The notes below the pieces were generated by a model. It saw nothing but the letters and a program-made list of their open reading frames with translations. It searched no databases and was not told the origin of the DNA. 64,000 bases of DNA from Vicinamibacterales bacterium. Its GTDB lineage: Bacteria > Acidobacteriota > Vicinamibacteria > Vicinamibacterales > Fen-181. Shown here one piece after another: positions 53,909 to 62,040 of this stretch. Positions within the stretch are counted from its first letter, which is position 1. The number at the start of each line of letters is the position of its first letter. The stretch spans positions 1 to 64,000 of the forward strand of contig DASXVO010000054.1 of assembly GCA_036504215.1 (NCBI GenBank). The letters are read 5' to 3'. A program made the position numbers and the translations under genes.

Positions 53909-55325
53909 TCCGCGACGCCGTCGTCACGTCGTCCTCGCGCCAGAACGTCAGGCCGCTCGGCGACACGGTCTCGCCGGCAATCACCACGTCGTCGTTCGCC
54001 TTCGGACCGCCGATCGCGATGTTGAGGGACGTCAGCACGTTCAAACTCCCCGCCCCGCAACTCGCAATCCCCTCGGCCGGCAGGAAACTCGCCCCCATCT
54101 GCAGCGCCACCTTCACCTTCACCGGATCGAGCTGCGGGTTCGCCTCGAGAAGAAGCGCCGCCGCCCCGGACACCACGGCGGTGGACATGCTGGTGCCGCT
54201 CATCTGCATGTAACGCTGGTCGCCCACCACGCCCGCGTCGAGGTCGGGATACTGGCCGATGATGCTCGTCCCGGGCGCCTCGAGCGACACGATCCGGTTG
54301 CCCGGCGCCACCAGGTCGGGCTTCATCACGTAGTCGAACATCGTCGGCCCGCGCGAACTGTAGGTGGTCATCACGTCGTCGGACCGGACGGGCGTCTGCT
54401 TCGTGTTGAGCGCCCCCACGGTAATCGCATACGGCGAGTTGCCGGGCGAGTCGATCGCCCCGAACACCATCCGCCCGTCGTCGGTCTTGCCGACATTCCC
54501 CGCCGCCGCGACGACGACCAGGCCGTGCGAGACGGCGCGCGCGACGGCCTGGCAGAGCGGGTCGTCCTCGGACGATTCCATCACGGGGTGGCCGAGCGAC
54601 AGGTTGAGGATGCGGATGTTGAACTGCCGGCGGTGCGCGACGGCCCAGTCGATGGCTTCGATGACGTCGCTGACGGTGCCGGCCCCCTCGGCGTCGAGAA
54701 CGCGCAGGTTCAAGAGGCTGACACCGGGCGCGACACCGCTGTACTCGCCCTGCTGCGGCTGCGCGGCGATGATGCCGGCGACGTGCGTGCCGTGGCCGAA
54801 CTCGTCAACGGCCCCGCCGCGGCGGGTGGTGAAGTCCACGCTCGCGACAATCTTCTGCGCCAGCGCCGGGACGCGCGCGATGCCCGAGTCGATGACGGCA
54901 ATGGTCACGCCCTGGCCGGTGTAGCCGCGAAGGCCCCCGAGCCCCGCCCACACCTGGTCGGCGGCAATCGCCTGGGCGGTGACGGCCATGTTGGTGTGGA
55001 CCTTGACGTCGCCCGACACGTGGTCGATCTCCGCGTCGGCGGCCAGCGCGTCGAGCTGGTCGGGGCTGACGCGAAGGACGCCGCCCTGCTCGAGCCACCG
55101 GGTGGCGGCGGCGCCGTGACGGGCCGCGAGCGCCTCGATCGACTCGCGGTTGCCGGTGACAATGACGTCAATCGACGGCGCGGTGCGGTCGGCGAGGTGC
55201 TGGACGAGGTCGCGCGACAACCGGGCGCGGTGGCCGGGGCCGTCGGCATAAAGGCCGGTCGCGCCGAGCGCGAGGGCGACGACGACCAGGACCAGCGTCT
55301 TCAGGATGGGGAGGCGACGGAACAT
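53253..55325 (-). CDS. S8 subtilisin-like protease with C-terminal VWGN hexapeptide repeats
   Basis: This 690-residue exported protease starts at 55325 after GGAGG, with a signal peptide (T-L-V-L-V-V-V-A-L-A-L-G-A-T-G). An inhibitor-I9-like propeptide lies at ~30-110. The triad sits in A-V-I-D-S-G (D146), F-G-H-G-T-H-V-A-G (H178) and S-G-T-S-M-S (S ~377). From residue ~473 the chain is 29 near-copies of the hexapeptide R-I-V-W-G-N (variants H/Q-I, ending D or S), broken only by 5-7-residue Asp-rich spacers, up to the stop. The repeat tail may form a beta-solenoid or an export or anchoring device; this is inference. A small HTH gene lies just upstream on the same strand. Confidence 0.92.
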   Translation of the reverse strand: MFRRLPILKTLVLVVVALALGATGLYADGPGHRARLSRDLVQHLADRTAPSIDVIVTGNRESIEALAARHGAAATRWLEQGGVLRVSPDQLDALAADAEIDHVSGDVKVHTNMAVTAQAIAADQVWAGLGGLRGYTGQGVTIAVIDSGIARVPALAQKIVASVDFTTRRGGAVDEFGHGTHVAGIIAAQPQQGEYSGVAPGVSLLNLRVLDAEGAGTVSDVIEAIDWAVAHRRQFNIRILNLSLGHPVMESSEDDPLCQAVARAVSHGLVVVAAAGNVGKTDDGRMVFGAIDSPGNSPYAITVGALNTKQTPVRSDDVMTTYSSRGPTMFDYVMKPDLVAPGNRIVSLEAPGTSIIGQYPDLDAGVVGDQRYMQMSGTSMSTAVVSGAAALLLEANPQLDPVKVKVALQMGASFLPAEGIASCGAGSLNVLTSLNIAIGGPKANDDVVIAGETVSPSGLTFWREDDVTTASRTVWGNRIVWGNRIVWGNHIVWGNHIVWGNQIVWGNDVSPDRIVWGNRIVWGNRIVEADRIVWGNRIVWGDRIVWGNHIVWGSRIVWGNEQIWGDRIVWGNRIVWGNHIVWGSDAVDANRIVWGNRIVWGNRIVWGNRIVWGNTDPVDADRIVWGNGDVVAPDRIVWGNRIVWGSRIVWGSSDSPSADRIVWGSRIVWGSGRATTADRIVWGSRIIWGE

Positions 55326-55336
55326 GCTGTCCTCCA

Positions 55337-55412
55337 AAACCGCACGGGCGGGACGCCCATGCCACTCTTCAACATCGCAAACCGCACGGGCGGGACGCCC
55401 ATGCCACTCTTC
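55337..55412. repeat. Two identical 34-bp direct repeats ('WHGRPARA' type)
   Basis: Copies lie at 55337-55370 and 55379-55412, 42 bases apart. Each contains the palindrome GGGCG-GGA-CGCCC and, on the minus strand, would read E-W-H-G-R-P-A-R-A-V. Such units recur between genes in several GC-rich phyla, to my recollection, and are probably an interspersed repeat rather than coding. They sit in the gap between the HTH gene and the subtilase gene. Confidence 0.7.
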
Positions 55413-55417
55413 GTTCA

Positions 55418-55681
55418 CTACTGCAACCGCGCCATGATCTCGGCCGGCACCGGTTCGCCGCTGGCGCGCGACTGGTTCTCGAGAAATTCGCGAATCGACG
55501 AGAGGTACACACGCTGCGACCCGCACCGCGTGCGAATCGTCTGCAGCCGGCCGTCGCGAATCCAGTAATACAACGTCCGCTTCGACACGCCCATCAGGTC
55601 GACGGCCTGATCGAGCAGCACCGTGCGGCCGGGATTCGGTCCGGACGTGGAACGCGAGGACGGGCTGAACATCTGATCCAC
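55418..55681 (-). CDS. Helix-turn-helix (MerR/excisionase-type) DNA-binding protein
   Basis: This is an 87-residue protein. GTG 55681 has GAGGGGGA five bases upstream; ATG 55672 is an alternative. After a short Ser/Arg-rich start, the domain reads L-L-D-Q-A-V-D-L-M-G-V-S-K-R-T-L-Y-Y-W-I-R-D-G-R-L, then a wing with G-S-Q-R-V-Y-L and I-R-E-F-L-E-N-Q, as in excisionase-family winged HTH proteins. It is upstream of the subtilase gene on the same strand with a 92-base gap, so it may be co-transcribed with it or control it. Candidate operators lie upstream at 55869 and 55938. Confidence 0.82.
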   Translation of the reverse strand: MDQMFSPSSRSTSGPNPGRTVLLDQAVDLMGVSKRTLYYWIRDGRLQTIRTRCGSQRVYLSSIREFLENQSRASGEPVPAEIMARLQ

Positions 55682-55868
55682 GCGGGTCCCCCTCGGTCTT
55701 CTGAAAGGCACGGGCCGTGCCAGTTGGGCTGGTTGCGGCTGAATGCGCTCAAGTTGTTGAAGGGTAACGACTTCTGTCAAGTGAACCGGGGCAGTCTGGA
55801 AGACCCGGTTCTGGGGGGTACGGCCAACGGGCTGGCCACTCGGGGTTGGCGGCGGGGCGCGGGACGGG

Positions 55869-55885
55869 GTGGCAGGAATTGCCAC
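55869..55885. promoter_or_regulatory. Inverted repeat, candidate operator
   Basis: GTGGCA-GGAAT-TGCCAC is a perfect 6-bp inverted repeat, 190 bases upstream of the HTH gene start. Sigma-54 promoter spacing was considered and does not fit. Confidence 0.3.
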
Positions 55886-55937
55886 GCCGTTGCACAGGAA
55901 ATCGCGTCGGAAAGTGCGAAGCCGGGTTGAGGGGGCG

Positions 55938-55959
55938 ACCGGCCAGTTTATTGGCCGGT
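55938..55959. promoter_or_regulatory. Inverted repeat upstream of the HTH gene
   Basis: ACCGGCCA and TGGCCGGT form a perfect 8-bp inverted repeat around GTTTAT. It could be an operator or a terminator for the amidohydrolase gene further right. The rest of 55682-56198 holds no recognised gene. Confidence 0.35.
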
Positions 55960-56198
55960 AGGGCCATGCGTTGGCTGACGCGAGGCGCTGCGCCCGGGAG
56001 CGGGCGCTGCGGGAAAATTCAGAGAGATCTGCGGCAGAATGCGAGGAAGAACTGAAAGACGTCGGCGGGGAAGGGGCCTATTGTCCTATGCGGACCCGGT
56101 TGCTGCCACGTGCCGAGCCAGCACGTCCTCCTCCATCTTTTGGCAGCTCCAGTCACCGGGTCTCTCTCCCCACCCGCCCGAGACGGTGACGCACGCGT

Positions 56199-57821
56199 TC
56201 ATTTCGCCGGCAGGAGCGATCCGCGCGCGATCGGTTCGCCGTTCAGGAAGATCGTCTCGATCGCGTCGTACGCGGCCATGGTCTTCAGCGGATCGGCGCC
56301 GAGCAGCAGGAGGTCGGCGCGCTTGCCAATCTCGATCGAGCCGAGACTGGCCGAGAGGCCGAAGGCTGCCGCATTGTCGATCGTCGCGGCGCGCACGATC
56401 CGCGCGAGCGGCACGCCCGCCTCGAACCACCGCTGCAGTTCCAGCCGCCCGTTGAGGCCAGGCGGGTTGCCGATCCCTTCGTTCGACGGCGTGTCGGTGC
56501 CGAACAGAATCGCGACGTGCTCGGCCAGCATCATCCGAAGCGTCGCGGTGGCGCGAGCCGGCGCGACCGCCATGGCCGTCGCGGCGTCGGGCGCCCCGGG
56601 GCCGAGAAGACCCGCAACCGCGCGCCGGTATTCGCCGGCAATCGCACGCCGCGCCGCCAGCGACTCCTCGCCGTGAAGGTAGGCGACGAGCGCGCGCGGC
56701 AGCGCCTCGGCGAGCCGGGGATCGTCGAGCAGCGACCAGTCGAAGACCGACTGGTCGCCGTAGACGGCCTGCAAGGTCGGCTGGACGCGAATCCCGGCGC
56801 GGGCGGCTGCCTTGATGGCGGCGCGGGCTTCAGCCGGAGGCGTCGGGTCGAGCGAGTTGCCGGGCCAATGCCAGAGGCCGTGCGCGATCACGTCGGCGTG
56901 CGCGTTCATCGCGGCGCGCCAGCCTTCGACGCCGTTCGCGTGGACGACGAAGACCAGCCCCCGGCGCCTGGTCTCTTCGCGCAGCGCCTCGAGCGTCTCG
57001 GGGCGGGGAACCGGCCAATGGAAGGCGCCGCCAAATCCCGGCTCGACGAACGTCTTCACGCAGATGCCGCCCGACTCGACCACGCGATCGACGGCGCGCG
57101 CGGGAGTGTAGTTGCGCGGGTCGAGCGTGGCCGGCCACCGATCGGCCTGCGCCGGTTCGTACACGAGATTCGCGAGGTCCGCCGCCGCCGGGTCCCCGGG
57201 CACCTGCTGCGCGCCGTATCCGCCGGCGACGCGCACGCCGCGCCCGGCATGGTAGAGCGTGGGGTGGAGCGGCGCCGAATCGAACCACGTGCGGGCCTGG
57301 GGCTTCAGGTCCAGATCCACCAGCGTCGTGAAGCCGAAGGCGAGATAGGCGCGCGGAAGCTGCGCGCAATAGGCCGCGAGCAGCTCCGGGTGGGAGCCGA
57401 TCGCGGCGTCGTCGATCGGGCCCTGGTTGCCGACGTGTACGTGCGAGTCGATCAGGCCCGGGATGAGGAATCGGCCGCGACCGTCGATCTTCCTGGCGTG
57501 CGGGCCGACGACGAGCCCGGTGCCGATCTGCGCAATCCGGCCGTGGCGAACGACCACGTCGGCATGGAGCAGCGGGGCCTGCCGCTCGGGAGAGACGAGC
57601 GTGACGTCCGCGATCACCACTCCGTCATCCACGACCTTGGGCGCGCAGGCGCCAGCGCCTGCCGCAAGCGAGAGCGCGACGGCGATCGAGAGCACCACGT
57701 TCGACGAGGTCGCCGTGATGGCGCTCTCCTTCAACGACGCGTCACGCCCGCGCGGGCCGCTCACCGGCGTCGAGCTTGCCGCAAGACCTTCAGGGCATTC
57801 GAGAGATCGAATTGTCTGCAT
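56199..57821 (-). CDS. Amidohydrolase-family lipoprotein
   Basis: A metal-dependent hydrolase: the strand-one motif G-L-I-D-S-H-V-H-V-G supplies the first two metal histidines, F-V-V-H-A-N and V-I-A-H-G-L-W-H the next, and F-G-T-D-T-P-S-N-E-G the final aspartate. The C-terminus ends in G-K-R-A-D-L-L-L-L-G, typical of imidazolonepropionase/prolidase-like members. A lipoprotein signal (V-A-L-S-L-A-A-G-A-G-A-C) starts only 24 residues after an ATC codon at 57719, which has a perfect AAGGAG six bases upstream. The nearest ATG upstream is 57821, so the true start is uncertain (540 or 506 residues). Substrate unknown, probably a cyclic amide or dipeptide outside the cytoplasm. Confidence 0.88.
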   Translation of the reverse strand: MQTIRSLECPEGLAASSTPVSGPRGRDASLKESAITATSSNVVLSIAVALSLAAGAGACAPKVVDDGVVIADVTLVSPERQAPLLHADVVVRHGRIAQIGTGLVVGPHARKIDGRGRFLIPGLIDSHVHVGNQGPIDDAAIGSHPELLAAYCAQLPRAYLAFGFTTLVDLDLKPQARTWFDSAPLHPTLYHAGRGVRVAGGYGAQQVPGDPAAADLANLVYEPAQADRWPATLDPRNYTPARAVDRVVESGGICVKTFVEPGFGGAFHWPVPRPETLEALREETRRRGLVFVVHANGVEGWRAAMNAHADVIAHGLWHWPGNSLDPTPPAEARAAIKAAARAGIRVQPTLQAVYGDQSVFDWSLLDDPRLAEALPRALVAYLHGEESLAARRAIAGEYRRAVAGLLGPGAPDAATAMAVAPARATATLRMMLAEHVAILFGTDTPSNEGIGNPPGLNGRLELQRWFEAGVPLARIVRAATIDNAAAFGLSASLGSIEIGKRADLLLLGADPLKTMAAYDAIETIFLNGEPIARGSLLPAK

Positions 57822-57923
57822 GTTCACGTTCGAGTGTCGGGGCTGGGCGGTTCTCAACCGACGGTCAGCGACCACATGGGAGTACACGGACGGCCGGCGT
57901 AGAAGGTTCGGTGCCCGCGGCGG

Positions 57924-58397
57924 TCAACCTCGCCCCCTGGATCTCTCGACCTCGGCCTCGAAGAGCGGCACGAGATCAGGCTGGCCGAGCGCCTCTTCCA
58001 GTACCGCCAGCGTTCGGTGGATCAGCGGCAGGTCGAGAAGGCCAGCCCGATCCATGAGGATGCCGCGGATGTCGTCGATGTCCTTCGGTCGTCCGGCCAA
58101 CACGACGTCGAGCGCGAGACCCGTCGGCTGGTGAACGAGTGGAAGCACCCGGGCTTGTCGGACGAACTCCGGCGTGGCGACGATGCGCAGGTCGAACGCC
58201 CGTCCCTGCAACGCGCTCACCAATTCGCGGCTGTCCAGGGATCCCAGCCGCACGGTCACGTCCACGTCGGTCGTCAAGCGCGGCCGGCCCCAAATCAGGA
58301 CGGCTTGCGCACCGGACACGTACCACGGCACGCGAAGACGCGCGAGTTCGTGCGAGAGTTCGGCGAGGAGATCAGCGGGACCGGATGCGGACGGCAC
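57924..58397 (-). CDS. MNT-type nucleotidyltransferase with apparent internal deletion
   Basis: This is a 157-residue protein. The nucleotidyltransferase active-site region is V-L-I-W-G-R-P-R-L-T-T-D-V-D-V-T-V, with the two aspartates. From L-A-L-D-V-V-L-A-G it jumps straight to R-P-K-D-I-D-D. In related proteins, as I recall them, about 30-40 residues separate a D-V-V-L-A-G from a later V-L-A-G-R-P-K-D. The two V-L-A-G segments may therefore have recombined. The third catalytic region could be lost. It overlaps its upstream partner gene by 26 bases. Such pairs often act as toxin-antitoxin-like modules. Confidence 0.7.
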   Translation of the reverse strand: MPSASGPADLLAELSHELARLRVPWYVSGAQAVLIWGRPRLTTDVDVTVRLGSLDSRELVSALQGRAFDLRIVATPEFVRQARVLPLVHQPTGLALDVVLAGRPKDIDDIRGILMDRAGLLDLPLIHRTLAVLEEALGQPDLVPLFEAEVERSRGRG

Positions 58398-58635
58398 GGA
58401 GGGCCTCGGTCACGCGCAGGTGGACGGCGAGGTCTGCCGCACGTTCGGACTCGGTGGGCCAGTCGGGACGCACGGCCCGCGCATGCTGGCGGAGTTGTTC
58501 GCCAATCGCCAAGGTGTCGTCGGCGGTCCGGTCGCGTTTGCGGTCTCGCCAGAACTCGGCCTTCGCCTCGGCGACGAGCGACCAGTCGCGGTGAGCGAAC
58601 GCGAGGAGATCCTGCCGGTTCACCAAGGCGATCAT
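58372..58635 (-). CDS. Small partner protein of the nucleotidyltransferase
   Basis: This 87-residue helical protein reads L-V-N-R-Q-D-L-L-A-F-A-H-R-D-W, then A-K-A-E-F-W-R-D-R-K-R, and near the end P-D-W-P-T-E-S-E-R-A-A-D-L-A-V-H. It overlaps the nucleotidyltransferase start, so the two are translationally coupled. I recognise the pattern as a recurrent small gene before such nucleotidyltransferases but cannot name a family. ATG 58635 lacks a clear ribosome site. It is divergent from the GH2 gene. Confidence 0.65.
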   Translation of the reverse strand: MIALVNRQDLLAFAHRDWSLVAEAKAEFWRDRKRDRTADDTLAIGEQLRQHARAVRPDWPTESERAADLAVHLRVTEALRAVRIRSR

Positions 58636-58760
58636 AATACCGGCACCGTGCCGGCGGTGTCCGCGAAGGGGTGTTCCCACACTCGAAGGGTGAGGAAGCG
58701 CTCGCCGCGGGTGCTATGCTGCTCGGGCTGCGGCCTGAAGAGGAAACGCGAGGACAAGCC

Positions 58761-61700
58761 ATGCCCCATGCGAACCGTTACGGCATCACGCTGGTGTGCG
58801 GAGTCGTGGCGTCGGTGCTCTGTGCGGCCGGCGTCTCTGCCGCCAATCCGCAGGCCGCCGACCCGCGGACCGAGCGCCAGTACCTGTCCGGCCACGGCCC
58901 GAAGGACGCGGTGTCGTGGGAGTTCTCGGTGACGGGCGGCCGGCGCGCCGGCGAGCAGGCCACGATCCCGGTGCCGTCGAACTGGGAGCAGCACGGGTTC
59001 GGCCACTACAACTACGGACAGGATGCCGCGCCGAAGAGCACCGAGCACGGGCTCTACCGCCTCCGCTTCGCCGTGCCCGAACCGTGGAAGGGGCGCCGGA
59101 TCCGCCTCGTGTTCGACGGCGTGATGACCGACGCGACGGTGAAAGTGAATGGCCGTCTCGCGGGTCCGGCGCACCAGGGCGCGTTCTACCGCTTCCACTA
59201 TGACGTCACGTCCCTCGTGACGTTCGGCGTCGCGGCCGACAACGTGCTCGAGGTGGACGTCGCGAAGGCCTCGGCGAACGCCGACACCGAGATCGCGGAG
59301 CGCGGCGGCGACTACTGGGTGTTCGGCGGCATCTTCCGGCCCGTGTGGATCGAGGCCGCGCCGGCGCAGTCGATCGAGCACGTCGCCATCGATGCGAGGG
59401 CCGACGGCACGTTCTCGGCGGACGTCACGCTCGCCGCCGTCCGCGACGCCACGGCCGTCGCGGCGCAGATTCTCACCCCGGACGGCACCGCCGTGGGCGC
59501 GCCGTTCTCGACCGTGATTCCAGCCGGCGGCGCAGGCCGCGTGCGGCTGGCCGCGAAGGTGGACGGCCCCCGGCTCTGGACCGCCGAGACCCCCGCGCTC
59601 TATTCGGTCCGGCTGACCTTGCGCAAGGGCGACGAGGTGCTGCACGCGACGACGGCGCGCTTCGGCTTCCGCACGTTCGAAGTGCGGGCCGGCCAGGGGC
59701 TCTTCCTGAACGGCCAGCGCATCCTCCTCAAGGGCGTCAATCGCCACAGCTTCCGCCCCGAAACCGGCCGGAGCCTCGATCGCGACGACTGCTACGACGA
59801 CGCGCGCCTCATCCGATCGATGAACATGAACGCCGTCCGCATGTCGCACTATCCGCCGGACGAGGCGTTCCTCGAGGCCTGCGACGAACTCGGCCTCTAC
59901 GTGCTCGACGAGCTGAGCGGCTGGCACCACGCCCACGACACCGAGGTTGGCCGCCGCCTCGTGCGCGAGATGGTCGAGCGCGACGTGAACCACCCGAGCA
60001 TCCTGTTCTGGGACAACGGAAACGAGGGCGGCTGGAATCGCGAACTCGACGGCGAGTTCGACCTGTACGACCCGCAGCGCCGCCGGGTGCTCCACCCGTG
60101 GGAAGTACACGACGACATCGACACGAAGCACTATCCGACCTACGACGACCTGGCGAGGCGCCTGCTCGGGCCGAACCTCGTGATGCCGACCGAGTTCATT
60201 CACGGCCTCTACGACGGCGGCGCGGGCGCTGGGCTCGAGGATTACTGGAACGCCATCGCCGGGTCGCCCTTCGGGGCCGGCGGATTCCTGTGGGTCTTCG
60301 CCGACGAGGGCATCGCGCGCACGGACCGGAACGGACGCATCGACGTCTTCAGCACCTTCGCCCCCGACGGCATCGTCGGTCCGCGCCACGAGAAGGAGGG
60401 CAGCTACTACACGGTGCGCGACGTGTGGTCTCCGGTCCAGGTGACCTCGCCCGTGCTCGACGCGACGTTCGCCGGCACGATCGCGGTGGCCAATCGCTAC
60501 GACTTCACCTCGCTCGCGCGGTGCCGCTTCGACTGGCGGCTCGTGCGCTACCCCGGACCGGGCGGCAGGAACGCCGCGCCCACCGTGATCTCCGAGGGCA
60601 GCGCTCCCGGCCCCGCCGTGGCGCCGCATGCCAGCGGTCAACTGGCCCTGGCCCTTCCCGCACGCTGGCGCGACGCCGATGCGCTGGCGCTCGCCGCAGT
60701 CGGCCCGGACGGACAGGAGCTGTGGACGTGGACATGGCCGGTGACAGCGTCCGGCCCGCGCGTGAACGCCCTGGCGGCGCGCCGCGGCGCGTCGCCGAAG
60801 GTCGAGAAGATGGCGGGCGAGATTCGTCTCACCTCGGGCGAGGTGACGGCGGTTTTCGACGCCGCCACCGGTCTGCTTCGCAGCCTGCGCCGGGGAGATC
60901 GTACGTCCGCCCTCGCGAACGGGCCGCGGGTCGCGTTCGGCCGTCCCGCCTCCGCCGGGCCGGCCGAGTGGCTGCCCTTCGCGCGGGAAGACACCGCCAC
61001 CGGGACGCGCCAGCTCGCCGCGCCGCACCTGGCCAACGTGATCGAGATCGACCTCGACTACACGCGAGCCGTGTCGTGGGCCGGCCTCAGGCTCGAGCTC
61101 TCGGCGGATGGCCGTTCATGGAAGACCGTCTACGACGGCACGCGGCGCGCGGGTGATGGGAAGGCCTTCAGCTTTCCGCCGCAGTCCGTGCTCGCGGTGA
61201 GGCTCTCGAACGTGCGACGCTCCGACGGCGGGCCGATGGCCGTCACGGCCGTGCGCCTCGGCTACGCGGCGGGCCGCTTCCCGGCCGCGCCAGCCGCCGC
61301 GGGCGTCGTGACGGGCGGAGTGGATCGCGACGCGCGGAGCGGCGAAACCGTCGCGTGGGTCGAGGGTCGCGGCACGGCAGGATTCGACCAGATCCGCTGG
61401 ACGCTCGGCGGCGACGGATCGCTGCGCCTCGAGTACCGCTACGCGCTCGGCGGCGAGTTTCTCTATCACGGCATCACGTTCGACCACGCCGAGGAGACGA
61501 TGCGCTCGCTCAGGTGGCTCGGCGACGGTCCGTACCGTGTCTGGCAGAACAGGCGCCGGGGCACGTGGCTCGGCGTTCACGAGATCGCGCGCCACGACAT
61601 CCAGCCCGGCGAGGCGTGGAGCTATCCCGAGTTTCAAGGCTGCTTCGCGGGCCTGCGCTGGGCGCGGCTCGACACCGCCGCGGGGCCGCTGACGATCGCG

Positions 61701-61922
61701 AGCGCGACGCCCGACATCTACCTGCGCGTCGGCACGCCGCGGATCGATCACCAGAACACCACCGTCGAGTTCCCCGCGGGTGACGTATCGTTCCTCCACG
61801 CCATTCCCGCCATCGGGTCGAAGTTCGTCGCCCCCGACAAGTCCGGCCCGTCGGGGCGTCCGGCCACGGCCTCCGGCAGCTATCGCGGAACGCTGGTCTT
61901 CTCGTTCGGCGAGGGGCGATGA
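58761..61922 (+). CDS. Glycoside hydrolase family 2 protein, exported
   Basis: This is a 1053-residue protein. ATG 58761 follows GAGGA and opens a signal peptide (C-G-V-V-A-S-V-L-C-A-A-G-V-S-A). The order is a sugar-binding jelly-roll domain (W-E-F-S-V, P-S-N-W-E-Q-H-G-F-G-H-Y-N-Y-G), an Ig-like domain, and a TIM barrel with L-K-G-V-N-R-H-S. The acid/base E422 is in W-D-N-G-N-E-G-G-W, and the likely nucleophile E478 is in M-P-T-E-F-I-H. A long C-terminal part has further beta domains and a late galactosidase-like segment. It cleaves beta-linked sugars (galactosides, mannosides or similar) outside the cytoplasm; specificity is not decidable by eye. Confidence 0.9.
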   Translation: MPHANRYGITLVCGVVASVLCAAGVSAANPQAADPRTERQYLSGHGPKDAVSWEFSVTGGRRAGEQATIPVPSNWEQHGFGHYNYGQDAAPKSTEHGLYRLRFAVPEPWKGRRIRLVFDGVMTDATVKVNGRLAGPAHQGAFYRFHYDVTSLVTFGVAADNVLEVDVAKASANADTEIAERGGDYWVFGGIFRPVWIEAAPAQSIEHVAIDARADGTFSADVTLAAVRDATAVAAQILTPDGTAVGAPFSTVIPAGGAGRVRLAAKVDGPRLWTAETPALYSVRLTLRKGDEVLHATTARFGFRTFEVRAGQGLFLNGQRILLKGVNRHSFRPETGRSLDRDDCYDDARLIRSMNMNAVRMSHYPPDEAFLEACDELGLYVLDELSGWHHAHDTEVGRRLVREMVERDVNHPSILFWDNGNEGGWNRELDGEFDLYDPQRRRVLHPWEVHDDIDTKHYPTYDDLARRLLGPNLVMPTEFIHGLYDGGAGAGLEDYWNAIAGSPFGAGGFLWVFADEGIARTDRNGRIDVFSTFAPDGIVGPRHEKEGSYYTVRDVWSPVQVTSPVLDATFAGTIAVANRYDFTSLARCRFDWRLVRYPGPGGRNAAPTVISEGSAPGPAVAPHASGQLALALPARWRDADALALAAVGPDGQELWTWTWPVTASGPRVNALAARRGASPKVEKMAGEIRLTSGEVTAVFDAATGLLRSLRRGDRTSALANGPRVAFGRPASAGPAEWLPFAREDTATGTRQLAAPHLANVIEIDLDYTRAVSWAGLRLELSADGRSWKTVYDGTRRAGDGKAFSFPPQSVLAVRLSNVRRSDGGPMAVTAVRLGYAAGRFPAAPAAAGVVTGGVDRDARSGETVAWVEGRGTAGFDQIRWTLGGDGSLRLEYRYALGGEFLYHGITFDHAEETMRSLRWLGDGPYRVWQNRRRGTWLGVHEIARHDIQPGEAWSYPEFQGCFAGLRWARLDTAAGPLTIASATPDIYLRVGTPRIDHQNTTVEFPAGDVSFLHAIPAIGSKFVAPDKSGPSGRPATASGSYRGTLVFSFGEGR

Positions 61923-62040
61923 GCGTCGGCGGTGTGGAGCTGCACGCTCAGGGCGTAACCCACGCCTTGCGACGTGGGGCCGGTCGTTCCATCGTGGCCA
62001 ACCAGAGGCCATCTCCCGGGAGAGATCGTCGCACCGGCAG

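Noticed and set aside
55869-55885. Sigma-54 promoter suggested by T-G-G-C-A ... T-G-C-C-A
   Set aside because: The distance between the GG and GC elements is two bases too short for sigma-54. The sequence is a perfect inverted repeat instead.
57976-58326. Alternative frames inside the nucleotidyltransferase gene
   Set aside because: They are Arg/Pro-rich, without start signals or domains. The minus-strand nucleotidyltransferase frame explains the region.
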